From Cellulophaga fucicola (lineage in GTDB: Bacteria > Bacteroidota > Bacteroidia > Flavobacteriales > Flavobacteriaceae), in contig NZ_FPIY01000001.1 in the NCBI RefSeq assembly GCF_900119145.1, positions 992,001 to 1,056,000 on the forward strand: a stretch of DNA of 64,000 nucleotides. Reading direction: 5' to 3'. Below, one piece after another: positions 53,911-62,362 of this stretch; the stretch's first letter is position 1; every line of letters begins with the position of its first letter. The position numbers and the translations under genes are program-made. The notes beneath the pieces are model-generated. The model did not search any database, was not told the DNA's origin, and worked only from the letters and a program-made list of their open reading frames with translations.

Positions 53911-55317
53911 ATGATTATAGAACAAATATATACAGGTTGCCTTGCACAAGGCGCATACTACATAGAAAGTAATGGCGAAGCTGCTATTATAGATCCTTTA
54001 AGAGAAACTTCGCCTTATATTTCTAGAGCAAAGGAAAATAATGCGACTATAAAATATATTTTTGAAACTCATTTTCACGCAGATTTTGTAAGCGGACACG
54101 TAACATTATCTAAACAAACCAATGCTCCAATTGTTTTTGGGCCAAATGCAAATCCTACTTTTAAAGCTATTATTGCTAAAGATAATCAGGAATTTAAACT
54201 TGGAGAAATTACAATAATAGCACTACATACTCCTGGGCATACAATGGAGAGCACAACTTACCTTTTAAGAGATAAAGAAGGTAAAGACCACGCTATATTT
54301 AGTGGTGACACATTATTCCTAGGAGATGTTGGCAGACCAGATTTAGCACAAAAGGCAGGAAAAATTACAGCTCAAGATTTAGCAGGCTATTTATATAATA
54401 GTTTGCGTACTAAAATTATGCCTTTAGCAGATACTGTTATGGTATATCCTGCACACGGAGCTGGTTCTGCTTGTGGTAAAAACTTAAGTAAAGAAACCGT
54501 AGACACTCTTGGTAACCAAAAGAAAACAAACTACGCCTTACGTGCAAATATGACAAAGGAAGAGTTTATAGAAGAGGTTACTGATGGCTTATTACCGCCA
54601 CCAGAGTACTTTCCTTTAAATGTAAAAATGAACAGAGAAGGTTATGATGATATAGCTGATGTTTTAAAACGAGGAACAGTAGCACTAGATCCCAATATGG
54701 TTGAAACATTAGCAAATACGACTGGTGCAATTGTTTTAGATGTTAGACATCAAGACGACTTTGCAAAAGGACATATTCCTAGATCTATATTTATTGGTAT
54801 AGATGGTAGTTTTGCTCCTTGGGTTGGTGCATTAATTGCAGATGTTAAACAACCAATTATACTTGTAACTCCAGAAGGTAGAGAAGAAGAAACAGTAACT
54901 AGATTATCTAGAGTTGGGTTTGATAATACTTTGGGTGTTTTAAAAGGAGGTTTCTCTGCTTGGAAAAAAGCCGCTAAGGAGTATGATACTGTTAGTACCA
55001 CCACAGTTAAAGACTTAAAAACTATACTAGATAGCAACACAAAAGTTTTTGATGTTAGAAAAGAAAGCGAATACTTATCTGAACACATGATAGGGACTAT
55101 TAATACTCCCTTAGATTATATTAACAACTACATTAAAGAATATCCTACAAATAAAAGCTTTTATGTGCATTGTGCTAGTGGCTACAGAAGTATGGTTGCT
55201 GCATCTATTTTAAAAAGTAGAGGAATACATAATTTAGTTAATATAAATGGCGGATTTGTTGCTATAAAAGAAAGCGGAATACCTGTAAGTAATTACGTTT
55301 GTCCGTCTACGTTATAA
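53911..55317 (+). CDS. cstB: persulfide dioxygenase/sulfurtransferase, CstB-like (MBL fold plus two rhodanese domains)
   Basis: A 468-residue protein. The metallo-beta-lactamase domain (about residues 1-235) has THFHADFVSGH (H54, H56, D58), HTPGHT and SGDTLFLGDVGRPDL, the persulfide dioxygenase (ETHE1-like) pattern. A first rhodanese domain (about 255-350) has TPEGREEE where the active Cys should be, so it is a pseudo-rhodanese. The second (about 360-468) has an intact loop CASGYRS. That three-part design is CstB, which oxidises low-molecular-weight persulfide to thiosulfate or sulfite. Encoded directly after the Crp/Fnr gene and preceded by operator B. Confidence 0.88.
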   Translation: MIIEQIYTGCLAQGAYYIESNGEAAIIDPLRETSPYISRAKENNATIKYIFETHFHADFVSGHVTLSKQTNAPIVFGPNANPTFKAIIAKDNQEFKLGEITIIALHTPGHTMESTTYLLRDKEGKDHAIFSGDTLFLGDVGRPDLAQKAGKITAQDLAGYLYNSLRTKIMPLADTVMVYPAHGAGSACGKNLSKETVDTLGNQKKTNYALRANMTKEEFIEEVTDGLLPPPEYFPLNVKMNREGYDDIADVLKRGTVALDPNMVETLANTTGAIVLDVRHQDDFAKGHIPRSIFIGIDGSFAPWVGALIADVKQPIILVTPEGREEETVTRLSRVGFDNTLGVLKGGFSAWKKAAKEYDTVSTTTVKDLKTILDSNTKVFDVRKESEYLSEHMIGTINTPLDYINNYIKEYPTNKSFYVHCASGYRSMVAASILKSRGIHNLVNINGGFVAIKESGIPVSNYVCPSTL

Positions 55318-55330
55318 AAATTAGTTAGCA

Positions 55331-55364
55331 AAAGGAGTGTTACTAAAAAACACTCCTTTTTTTT
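55331..55364 (+). terminator. intrinsic terminator after the CstB-like gene
   Basis: An 11-bp stem (AAAGGAGTGTT / AACACTCCTTT, 7-nt loop) followed by T8, 13 nt past the stop at 55317. It separates this transcript from cydAB. Confidence 0.9.
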
Positions 55365-55408
55365 AGGACAAAACCATTAGAATTTTATCTAAAACGATAC
55401 TGTTTCGG

Positions 55409-55416
55409 TATCTTTG
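55409..55416 (+). promoter_or_regulatory. -7 box of cydAB
   Basis: TATCTTTG matches TAnnTTTG, 30 nt before the cydA ATG. A short inverted repeat GATAC-N7-GTATC (55396-55412) overlaps it. There is no GTAAC-N4-GTTAC site at the position seen in the neighbouring promoters. Confidence 0.5.
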
Positions 55417-55445
55417 TTAAACACCCTATTCTTAAATATTGTGCT

Positions 55446-56777
55446 ATGGAAGATATGCTCTTTTATGACAGAATGCAGTTTGCATTTACAATTACATTTC
55501 ATTATTTGTTTCCGCAATTAACAATGGGCTTGTCCTTATTAATTGTTTATTTTAAATGGAAATTTTTAAGAACTAAGGAAGACACCTACAATGATGCAGC
55601 TAAGTTTTGGATGAAAATCTTTGCTTTAAACTTTGCTATGGGTGTGGTTACTGGTATTCCTATGGAGTTTCAGTTTGGTACCAATTGGGCAAAGTTTTCT
55701 GAACTCACTGGTGGTATTATTGGTCAGACTTTAGCTATGGAAGGTATGTTCTCTTTCTTTTTGGAGTCGTCCTTTTTAGGCTTGTTTTTATTTGGAGAAA
55801 AACTACTTGGACATAAACTTCATTTTTTAACCGGATTTTTAGTGTTTTTAGGTTCCTGGGCAAGTGGTTATTTAATTATTGCTACGCACTCTTGGATGCA
55901 ACATCCTGTTGGTTACGAAATTCTAGAAAACGGAAAATTTGTTCTTACTAATTTTAGTGCTCTCTTTAGTAATACTTGGCTTCTACCCTCTTATTTTCAT
56001 AACCAAGCAGCTTCTTTAGTCACAGCTTCTTTTGTTGTTGCTGCCATTGGCGCATTTTACATCTTAAATAACAAACACAGTAATTTTGGGAAGTTATTTT
56101 TAAAAACAGGTGTTATTTTTGGCTTTTTTGCTAGCGTTATTGTTGCTGTTCCTACTGGAGATTTAGTTGCAAAAAATGTGGTTAAATACCAACCTGCAAC
56201 TTTTGCTGCTATGGAAGGTATATTTAAAACAGAAGATGGTGGGTCGGAAATAGTACTTATTGGACAGCCTAATATATTAGAACAAAAATTAGACAATAAA
56301 ATTGCCGTTCCAAATATACTTAGTTTTTTAACGTACCAAGATTGGAATGCAGAAATTAAGGGTCTTAACGAGTTTGATAAAAGTGTACACCCTACTAACA
56401 TCCCTGGTTTATATTATGCGTACCATATTATGGTTGGTTTAGGAACAATTTTTATAGGGTTACTACTTTTTGCTGTTGTTCAATTATTCAGAAAAAAACT
56501 ATATACTACAAAATGGATTTTATGGTCGTTGCTTTTTATGCTTCCTTTTCCGTATATAGCAAATACTATGGGTTGGTACACTGCAGAATTAGGCAGACAA
56601 CCTTGGTTAGTTTATAACTTACTACGCACAGCAGAAGGTGCATCACCAACAGTATCATCTGGTAATACATTGTTTACACTACTAGGTTTTATAGGTCTAT
56701 ATCTTTTATTAGGCTTATTATTTTTAATGTTAGCAGGTAAAATAATTAATAAAGGACCAGAACTTAAAAAACACTAA
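55446..56777 (+). CDS. cydA: cytochrome bd ubiquinol oxidase subunit I
   Basis: A 443-residue nine-helix-type membrane protein. Heme ligands and signature residues of CydA are present: H19 (heme b595) in FAFTITFHYLFPQL, E99 in AMEGMFSFFLESSF, H185 in PSYFHNQAAS (heme b558 axial ligand) and the quinol-loop end GRQPWLVYNLLRT. The Q loop is of the short type, since the protein is about 80 residues shorter than E. coli CydA. It oxidises quinol and reduces oxygen with high affinity and tolerates sulfide. cydB follows 2 nt after. Confidence 0.95.
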   Translation: MEDMLFYDRMQFAFTITFHYLFPQLTMGLSLLIVYFKWKFLRTKEDTYNDAAKFWMKIFALNFAMGVVTGIPMEFQFGTNWAKFSELTGGIIGQTLAMEGMFSFFLESSFLGLFLFGEKLLGHKLHFLTGFLVFLGSWASGYLIIATHSWMQHPVGYEILENGKFVLTNFSALFSNTWLLPSYFHNQAASLVTASFVVAAIGAFYILNNKHSNFGKLFLKTGVIFGFFASVIVAVPTGDLVAKNVVKYQPATFAAMEGIFKTEDGGSEIVLIGQPNILEQKLDNKIAVPNILSFLTYQDWNAEIKGLNEFDKSVHPTNIPGLYYAYHIMVGLGTIFIGLLLFAVVQLFRKKLYTTKWILWSLLFMLPFPYIANTMGWYTAELGRQPWLVYNLLRTAEGASPTVSSGNTLFTLLGFIGLYLLLGLLFLMLAGKIINKGPELKKH

Positions 56778-56779
56778 TT

Positions 56780-57856
56780 ATGGAGCTTTTTTGGTATATC
56801 GTTTTAATGACAATGTTAACCATCTACGTTATCCTAGACGGATACGATTTTGGTGCAGGAATTATACATTTATTTTTCGCTAAAAAAGAGAAAGATAAAA
56901 AGGCAATTACTAATGCTATTGGTCCGTTTTGGGATGCAAACGAGGTATGGCTTATTGCTGTAGGTGGCGTATTATTTTTTGCATTCCCTACACTTTACGC
57001 ATCATCATTTAGTGGCTTTTATTTGCCCTTAATTATTATTTTATGGTTGTTAATTTTTAGAGCTATTGGGTTAGAGTTAAGAGGACAAATAAACAATACA
57101 TTATGGCATACCATTTGGGACAAAGCTTTTGGTATTGCTAGCTTATTATTAGCATTATTTTTTGGCGTAGCACTTGGTAATGTAGTAAGAGGCGTAAATC
57201 TTGGTAATGTTGTAGACGGTGTATCTACACACGAGGGGCACTATTTCTTTTTACCATTATGGAATACAACATTTAGTCCGCAAGCAGAAGAGCTAGGCAT
57301 TATAGATTGGTTTACGCTTTTATTAGGTATTATTGGAGTTGTGTCTTTAGCAATACACGGAGCAAATTGGATTATATTTAAAACTAATTCTGACTTAAAT
57401 ACAAAACTGAGAAAGGTTATTTTTAACCTTAATTTTGTGCTATTAGCATTAGTTGCTGTTTCTATTCTTGTATGGCACGTAATAGAACCTAAGCCTTTTC
57501 ATAATTTTATAGACAAACCTTGGTTATGGATTTTTCCTATTCTAACCTTTACGGGTCTTTTTGGGTTATTTAAAGTAAAATCATTTAAAAAAGATGGTAT
57601 CGGATTTATATTTTCGTCGCTATTCCTTTTTGGCGGTATAACAACCACAGTGGCATCAATTTTTCCAAAGGTATTACCATCAACAAATACAATAAACCCC
57701 TCTTTAACACTTTACAATACAGCAGCAGATAGTTATGGGCTGGGTGTTGGTGTGTATTGGTTTGCCATAGCTGCTGTACTAGTTGCTGTATATATGTTTA
57801 TACAATACAAAGTCTTTAAAGGGAAAATGGATGATATTGGCTACGGAGATCATTAA
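56780..57856 (+). CDS. cydB: cytochrome bd ubiquinol oxidase subunit II
   Basis: A 358-residue protein starting 2 nt after cydA. It has the CydB opening FWYIVLMTMLTIYVILDGYDFGAGIIHLF, the GPFWDANEVWLIAVGG motif and about eight membrane helices, and ends with a short soluble tail. CydB supports the heme centres in CydA. No CydX-like small gene follows: its stop overlaps that of the convergent hydrolase-like gene by 2 nt. Confidence 0.95.
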   Translation: MELFWYIVLMTMLTIYVILDGYDFGAGIIHLFFAKKEKDKKAITNAIGPFWDANEVWLIAVGGVLFFAFPTLYASSFSGFYLPLIIILWLLIFRAIGLELRGQINNTLWHTIWDKAFGIASLLLALFFGVALGNVVRGVNLGNVVDGVSTHEGHYFFLPLWNTTFSPQAEELGIIDWFTLLLGIIGVVSLAIHGANWIIFKTNSDLNTKLRKVIFNLNFVLLALVAVSILVWHVIEPKPFHNFIDKPWLWIFPILTFTGLFGLFKVKSFKKDGIGFIFSSLFLFGGITTTVASIFPKVLPSTNTINPSLTLYNTAADSYGLGVGVYWFAIAAVLVAVYMFIQYKVFKGKMDDIGYGDH

Positions 57857-58851
57857 TTACCTTTAAGACGTTGCCATAATTCTCCTAGCATTTTTTTAGC
57901 TTGGATTCTATTTTTTGGTTTTTCATAAAAAGCAATATCACCATTACCATATGTTTTTATTTCATAGCTAAAAACAAAATCACTAGCATTATAAGCTAAA
58001 CTTAATGTTCCAAAACGCAAATCGTTATAATAAATAGTACCGTTGTAGCTATCTATAGTATACCATCCTTTACTAATTGCAATCATCCGTTGCATTTTAG
58101 GATTGTCTTTTAAATCATCAACTAAAATATGATTTTTATAGTATTTTGAAAATCGAATTGGCTGTGTATCAAAAAACGAATAATGTCCTATATAATAAGC
58201 ATCATCAGTCTCTACATTAGCTGTCCATAATATGGTGTTTAAAGGAGACGGCTTAGTTTCAATCTCTGTGTATGCTATATTTTGTTCTTCTAATTGTTTT
58301 TTAAATTGATAAAAAGCTGCACCTTTTAAAACAAAGGTTAATAGTAAATAACTACTACTTATTATTAAACCAAGTCTATTGTATTTTTTACGTTTTAGAC
58401 TTTCTTTTTTCTGAAACATTGTTAGAATTAAAAACACCAAAAAAGGAACTGTATATAACGGATCTATTACAAAAATGGTTTTAAATGCCAGTCGGTTTTC
58501 TAATGGCCAAAACAATTGTGTTCCCCAAGTTGTATGCGCATCTAAAATAGGGTGTGTTACAAATGCTAAGAAGAAAAGCCAGCACCAACCTTTAAAATCT
58601 TTGTATTTCTCGTACCTAGTAACTAACCAAGTAAAAATAGGAGCAAATAAAACAGAGAATAAAACAGAATGTGTAAAACCACGGTGCATTTCTAGCCCGG
58701 TAACCGTATCTGTAAAAAAAGAAACAAAAGTATCTAAGTCCGGAATTGTACCAGCTATAGCACCATAAAGCATTGCTTTATTTCCTATTTTTTTTCCTAA
58801 AACGGCTTCGCCAACAGCGGCACCTAATACAATTTGTGTTAAAGAATCCAT
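57853..58851 (-). CDS. membrane-bound metal-dependent hydrolase family (YdjM/DUF457-like)
   Basis: A 332-residue protein whose first 170 residues have about four membrane segments and the family motifs MDSLTQIVLGAAVGEAVLGKK, TIPDLDTF, MHRGFTHSVLF, THPILDAHTTWGTQLFWP. The HRGFTHS and DAHT motifs carry the His and Asp residues thought to bind a metal. The C-terminal half is a soluble beta-rich domain of unknown fold. The E. coli relatives (YdjM) are LexA-linked, but the biochemical role is unknown. It lies convergent to cydB, sharing 2 nt of stop codons, and starts 145 nt from the YeeE pair. Confidence 0.82.
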   Translation of the reverse strand: MDSLTQIVLGAAVGEAVLGKKIGNKAMLYGAIAGTIPDLDTFVSFFTDTVTGLEMHRGFTHSVLFSVLFAPIFTWLVTRYEKYKDFKGWCWLFFLAFVTHPILDAHTTWGTQLFWPLENRLAFKTIFVIDPLYTVPFLVFLILTMFQKKESLKRKKYNRLGLIISSSYLLLTFVLKGAAFYQFKKQLEEQNIAYTEIETKPSPLNTILWTANVETDDAYYIGHYSFFDTQPIRFSKYYKNHILVDDLKDNPKMQRMIAISKGWYTIDSYNGTIYYNDLRFGTLSLAYNASDFVFSYEIKTYGNGDIAFYEKPKNRIQAKKMLGELWQRLKGN

Positions 58852-58924
58852 ACTATAATTTAAAGAATGGTAAATCTAAACAATTAAACTTGTTTGTATA
58901 TAAAATATATAATCTACGGTCTTT

Positions 58925-58969
58925 AGTAACCTAGGTTACTTACAATACCAATTAAAAGAATTTACTTTG
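58925..58969 (+). promoter_or_regulatory. Crp/Fnr-type operator (site C) with -7 box
   Basis: A 16-bp perfect palindrome AGTAACCTAGGTTACT (58925-58940), core GTAACCTAGGTTAC centred at 58932.5. A TTACTTTG -7-like box lies at 58962-58969, its first base 29.5 bp from the centre, and the ATG at 58996 follows with a leader of about 23 nt. Same geometry as sites A and B. Confidence 0.72.
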
Positions 58970-58995
58970 CCACTTAATAGAACTAAAATTAAAAA

Positions 58996-59553
58996 ATGAA
59001 CGCAATAATGCAACCTTGGCCTTGGTATGTTTCTGGCCCGCTAATTTCCTTAGTCTTATTTTTATTGCTTTGGGTTGGCAAAAATTTTGGAATGTCTTCT
59101 AACCTTAGAACATTATGTACTATTTGTGGTGCAGATAAAACATCTGACTTTTTTAAGTTTGATTGGAAAGCACAACGATGGAATTTAGTGGTTGTTCTAG
59201 GTGCCATTATTGGTGGTTTTATAGCTTCTACCTTTTTAACAGATACTGCAGTAGTGAATATAAACCCTGAAACTGTAAAAGATTTAAAAGAACTAGGTTT
59301 CTCTAGTGCTGGTAATGCGTATTTACCAACAGAACTATATAGTTTAGATGCGTTAACAGATATTAAAAGTGTACTAATTTTAGCTATTGGCGGACTTCTA
59401 GTGGGTTTTGGAACTAGATATGCTGGCGGTTGTACTTCTGGACACGCAATATCTGGACTAAGCAACTTACAGTTGCCATCTTTAATAGCTGTAATTGGCT
59501 TTTTCATTGGCGGTTTAATTATGATTCACCTACTATTCCCTTTAATTTTTTAA
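58996..59553 (+). CDS. YeeE/YedE family sulfur transporter, first half
   Basis: A 185-residue membrane protein with about four to five helices and the family's Cys motif RYAGGCTSGHAISG (about residues 138-151). YeeE/TsuA proteins in other bacteria import thiosulfate through a chain of Cys residues. Here the transporter is split into two small genes: this one and the next, 4 nt downstream, each with one GxC motif. Its promoter has the same operator as the CstB-like gene, so the two are probably co-regulated; the pair may move thiosulfate or persulfide sulfur. Confidence 0.85.
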   Translation: MNAIMQPWPWYVSGPLISLVLFLLLWVGKNFGMSSNLRTLCTICGADKTSDFFKFDWKAQRWNLVVVLGAIIGGFIASTFLTDTAVVNINPETVKDLKELGFSSAGNAYLPTELYSLDALTDIKSVLILAIGGLLVGFGTRYAGGCTSGHAISGLSNLQLPSLIAVIGFFIGGLIMIHLLFPLIF

Positions 59554-59557
59554 GACT

Positions 59558-59971
59558 ATGAGAACCCTATTATATTTACTTATCGGAATTTTCTTTGGTA
59601 TTACAATGTTTAAATCAGAAGCAGCATCGTGGTTTCGTATATACGAAATGTTTCAATTTCAGTCTTTTCATATGTACGGCATAATGGGCTCTGCTCTTGC
59701 TATAGGCATTGTTGTAGTACAATTAATTAAGCGCTATAAACTAAAATCTATTTACGGCGAAAGAATACAGTTTATTCCTAAAAACAAAAGTATTAGCAGG
59801 TACTTAATTGGTGGTATTATTTTTGGTTTAGGTTGGGCTCTTGCAGGTGCTTGTCCCGGTCCTATGTTTACATTAGTAGGCGCTGGCTTTGCTCCTATTT
59901 TAATTGTAATTGTTTTTTCTGTACTAGGAACATTTTTATACGGTGTTTTAAAAGATAAATTACCCCATTAA
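59558..59971 (+). CDS. YeeE/YedE family sulfur transporter, second half (DUF6691-like)
   Basis: A 137-residue membrane protein with about four helices and the second family motif LAGACPGPMFTLVGAGF (about residues 103-119), containing the conserved Cys. It starts 4 nt after the first half, so the two are co-translated subunits of one transporter. The MFKSEAASWFRIYEMFQFQSFHMYG stretch is typical of this small partner. It ends before a bidirectional terminator. Confidence 0.85.
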   Translation: MRTLLYLLIGIFFGITMFKSEAASWFRIYEMFQFQSFHMYGIMGSALAIGIVVVQLIKRYKLKSIYGERIQFIPKNKSISRYLIGGIIFGLGWALAGACPGPMFTLVGAGFAPILIVIVFSVLGTFLYGVLKDKLPH

Positions 59972-60031
59972 TTCTATAGTTTAATGTTTTATTGAAATCA
60001 ACATCAAACTATAAACATATAATTTTTAAAC

Positions 60032-60067
60032 AAAAAAGGCTTCATTTTACAATGAAGCCTTTTTTTT
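60032..60067. terminator. bidirectional intrinsic terminator
   Basis: A 10-bp GC-containing stem (AGGCTTCATT / AATGAAGCCT, TTAC loop) flanked by A5 and T7, giving a stop for both the YeeE pair and the convergent S9 peptidase gene. Confidence 0.92.
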
Positions 60068-60103
60068 ATATGTGAGTTTGATAATTTTTGTATTAATACC
60101 TAC

Positions 60104-62179
60104 TTACTCTTTATCTATAACTAAATGCTCTATAAAGAATTCCATCATTCTTCTAGTATCCATAGCTGTATGTCCTTTATCTGGACCTATTTGTACTTCA
60201 AAACTCTTACCCGCATCTTGTAATGCTTTTATAAATTGTAGCGAGTTTGCTGGGTGTACATTGTTATCACTAGTACCAAAGAAAATCATTAACTCTCCTT
60301 TTAAGTCTTTAGCCATAGTAATTAAGCTACTTGCCTCGTACCCTTTTTTGTTTTCTTCTAACAAGCCCATATAACGCTCTGTATAAACGTTATCGTAATT
60401 ACGCCAATCTGTTACTGCAGAATTTGCCACTGCTGCATGAAAAACCTCTGGGTAACGTAATAATAAGGTTGCAGATGTAGTACCCCCGTAAGATGTACCA
60501 TAAACACCAACTTTATTTTTATTAAAGTAAGGTCTATTGTATAAAGATTTTATACCTGCTGCAAAATCGTCCATTTCTGTAAAACCTAAGTTTTGGTATA
60601 AATTATCTAACAATCTTTTACCTCTACCTTTAACGTTTCTACCATCTACTTCCGCTACTAAAAATCCAAATTCTGTTAATGCATTAGGCGTTGTAAAACG
60701 CTCCGTAAACTCATTAGTTGCAGGACCACCGTAGTTACTTAAAAGAAGTGGGTATTTTTTGCTTGGATCAAAATTAGAAGGAAAATGTAAAAATCCGTGT
60801 AATTCTGTTTTTCCGTCTGCAGATGTAAATGTAAATGCTTCAACAGTTTTTAAACCTAATTTTTTAAAATCTGATACGTCTGATGTACCAACTTCTGCTA
60901 CCTTTTTACCTTTAATACTCATTAAATTAGTAACTGGTGCAACATTATGTGTTTCTGCTACATCTACAAAATAAGCATTATTTGGTGCTAAGTATACTGT
61001 GTGGTTAAATGCGGGATCTGTTAATCTCTTATCTCCAGAACCATTTAATTTTACACTGTGTAACTGTATTTTCATATGGTTTTCTCCACTACGTGCTGTG
61101 TAATAAAACATCTTTTTAGCTTCGTCTACACTAACAATACCGTCTACTTCAAAATTATGTTTTGTTAATTGCTTTACCAGTTTACCACTAAAATCATATA
61201 AATAATAGTTGTTAAAACCAGAACGTTCTGATGCCCAAATAAACTGTTTCCCATTTTTTAAAACGTGCATTTCTGGGCTATTTTCTGTATAACTTGGCAA
61301 CCACTCTTCTCTAATTACCGTTCTAGAAACTCCTGTATTTGGGTTAGCTGCTCTAAGTTCCATAACATTTTGCTTACGGTTGGTACTGTGGTATAGTAAT
61401 TCTTTACCATCTGGTGTCCAACTAATATCGTAAATATATGTACCTAAATCACCATCATTATATGGTTTACCTTCTCTTAAATCTAATGGTGTAATTTTCT
61501 TTGTTTCTAAATCGTACACCATTAAGTCTACAGGTAAATTTTTAGCACCAACTTTAGGATATGCTTCAATTTCTACAGAATCTTGTATTTGTGTTTGATT
61601 GTATAATACGTAGTATTTTTTAGACTCTTTTTCATCAAACTTATAAAAAGCAACTTTTTTACTATCTGGAGACCACCACATTGCTGTGTTCTGACTCAAT
61701 TCTTCTCCATAAACCCAAGTAGCAATACCAAATTTTAATTGATTTTCTTCATTACCTTCTGTTGTTATAGCAACAACATTGTTACCATCTGCATTACTAA
61801 AAAACATATTTCTGTCTTTTGTAAAAGCCTTGTACTTTCCGTCTGGAGATTCAGCAGATGCATATTGTCTACCACGAGCTGGTCTGTTTGCCCAGTTTGC
61901 GTATCTATCATCTTTTAGTTTTGTTGTAGCTGTAGCTTCTCCTTTACCAATAGTAAACTCTTTAGCTTCACCGTCTTTCATATATTGAAAAGCAGTTCCG
62001 GCATCGTTCCATTTTATATATTTTGGAGATGTCTTAACAGAACTTCTAATCTGCGGAGCTATTTTAGTATACTGCTCATAACCAGGCATTTCTTTAAGCT
62101 TATCTTGTGCAGATACCACTGTAATTGTACCTAAAGATAGTGCTGCACAAAAAGCAGCTTTAAAAGTGTTCAATTTCAT
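60104..62179 (-). CDS. secreted S9 family prolyl peptidase, dipeptidyl peptidase IV-like
   Basis: A 691-residue protein with a signal peptide (to about residue 24, VSAQD). The N-terminal DPP IV-type propeller (about residues 80-430; FGIATWVYGEELSQNTAMWWSPDSKKVAFYKFDE, DISWTPDGKELLYH) carries the Glu pair of the substrate-binding helix (EE). The alpha/beta-hydrolase domain has Ser in GTSYGGTTS, Asp in FFGTSDNNVHPANS and His in DKGHTAMD. It removes dipeptides with Pro or Ala in second position, in the periplasm. It is a single gene, 133 nt from the YeeE pair with a shared terminator. Confidence 0.92.
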   Translation of the reverse strand: MKLNTFKAAFCAALSLGTITVVSAQDKLKEMPGYEQYTKIAPQIRSSVKTSPKYIKWNDAGTAFQYMKDGEAKEFTIGKGEATATTKLKDDRYANWANRPARGRQYASAESPDGKYKAFTKDRNMFFSNADGNNVVAITTEGNEENQLKFGIATWVYGEELSQNTAMWWSPDSKKVAFYKFDEKESKKYYVLYNQTQIQDSVEIEAYPKVGAKNLPVDLMVYDLETKKITPLDLREGKPYNDGDLGTYIYDISWTPDGKELLYHSTNRKQNVMELRAANPNTGVSRTVIREEWLPSYTENSPEMHVLKNGKQFIWASERSGFNNYYLYDFSGKLVKQLTKHNFEVDGIVSVDEAKKMFYYTARSGENHMKIQLHSVKLNGSGDKRLTDPAFNHTVYLAPNNAYFVDVAETHNVAPVTNLMSIKGKKVAEVGTSDVSDFKKLGLKTVEAFTFTSADGKTELHGFLHFPSNFDPSKKYPLLLSNYGGPATNEFTERFTTPNALTEFGFLVAEVDGRNVKGRGKRLLDNLYQNLGFTEMDDFAAGIKSLYNRPYFNKNKVGVYGTSYGGTTSATLLLRYPEVFHAAVANSAVTDWRNYDNVYTERYMGLLEENKKGYEASSLITMAKDLKGELMIFFGTSDNNVHPANSLQFIKALQDAGKSFEVQIGPDKGHTAMDTRRMMEFFIEHLVIDKE

Positions 62180-62338
62180 TCTTTTGAGTATTTAATTTGG
62201 TTGCTAAATTTACAATTATTAAACTAATTTGTAACTATTACTAAAATTAAGTTCACTTTAGAGCACTATTTCTATCATTTTTTTATTTCTAGCCTCATAA
62301 ACTTTTAAACTCATAAACCATAGAACAAACATTATCCC

Positions 62339-62346
62339 TATTTTTG
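62339..62346 (+). promoter_or_regulatory. -7 box before the Gfo/Idh/MocA gene
   Basis: TATTTTTG matches TAnnTTTG, 17 nt before the ATG at 62363. A TTG at 62354 is in frame but would leave almost no leader, so the ATG is preferred. Confidence 0.45.
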
Positions 62347-62362
62347 TTAAAAATTGATTTTT

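Noticed and set aside
55373-55416. A fourth Crp-type operator before cydA
   Set aside because: The sequence at the position expected from the other three promoters (55373-55386) does not match GTAAC-N4-GTTAC.
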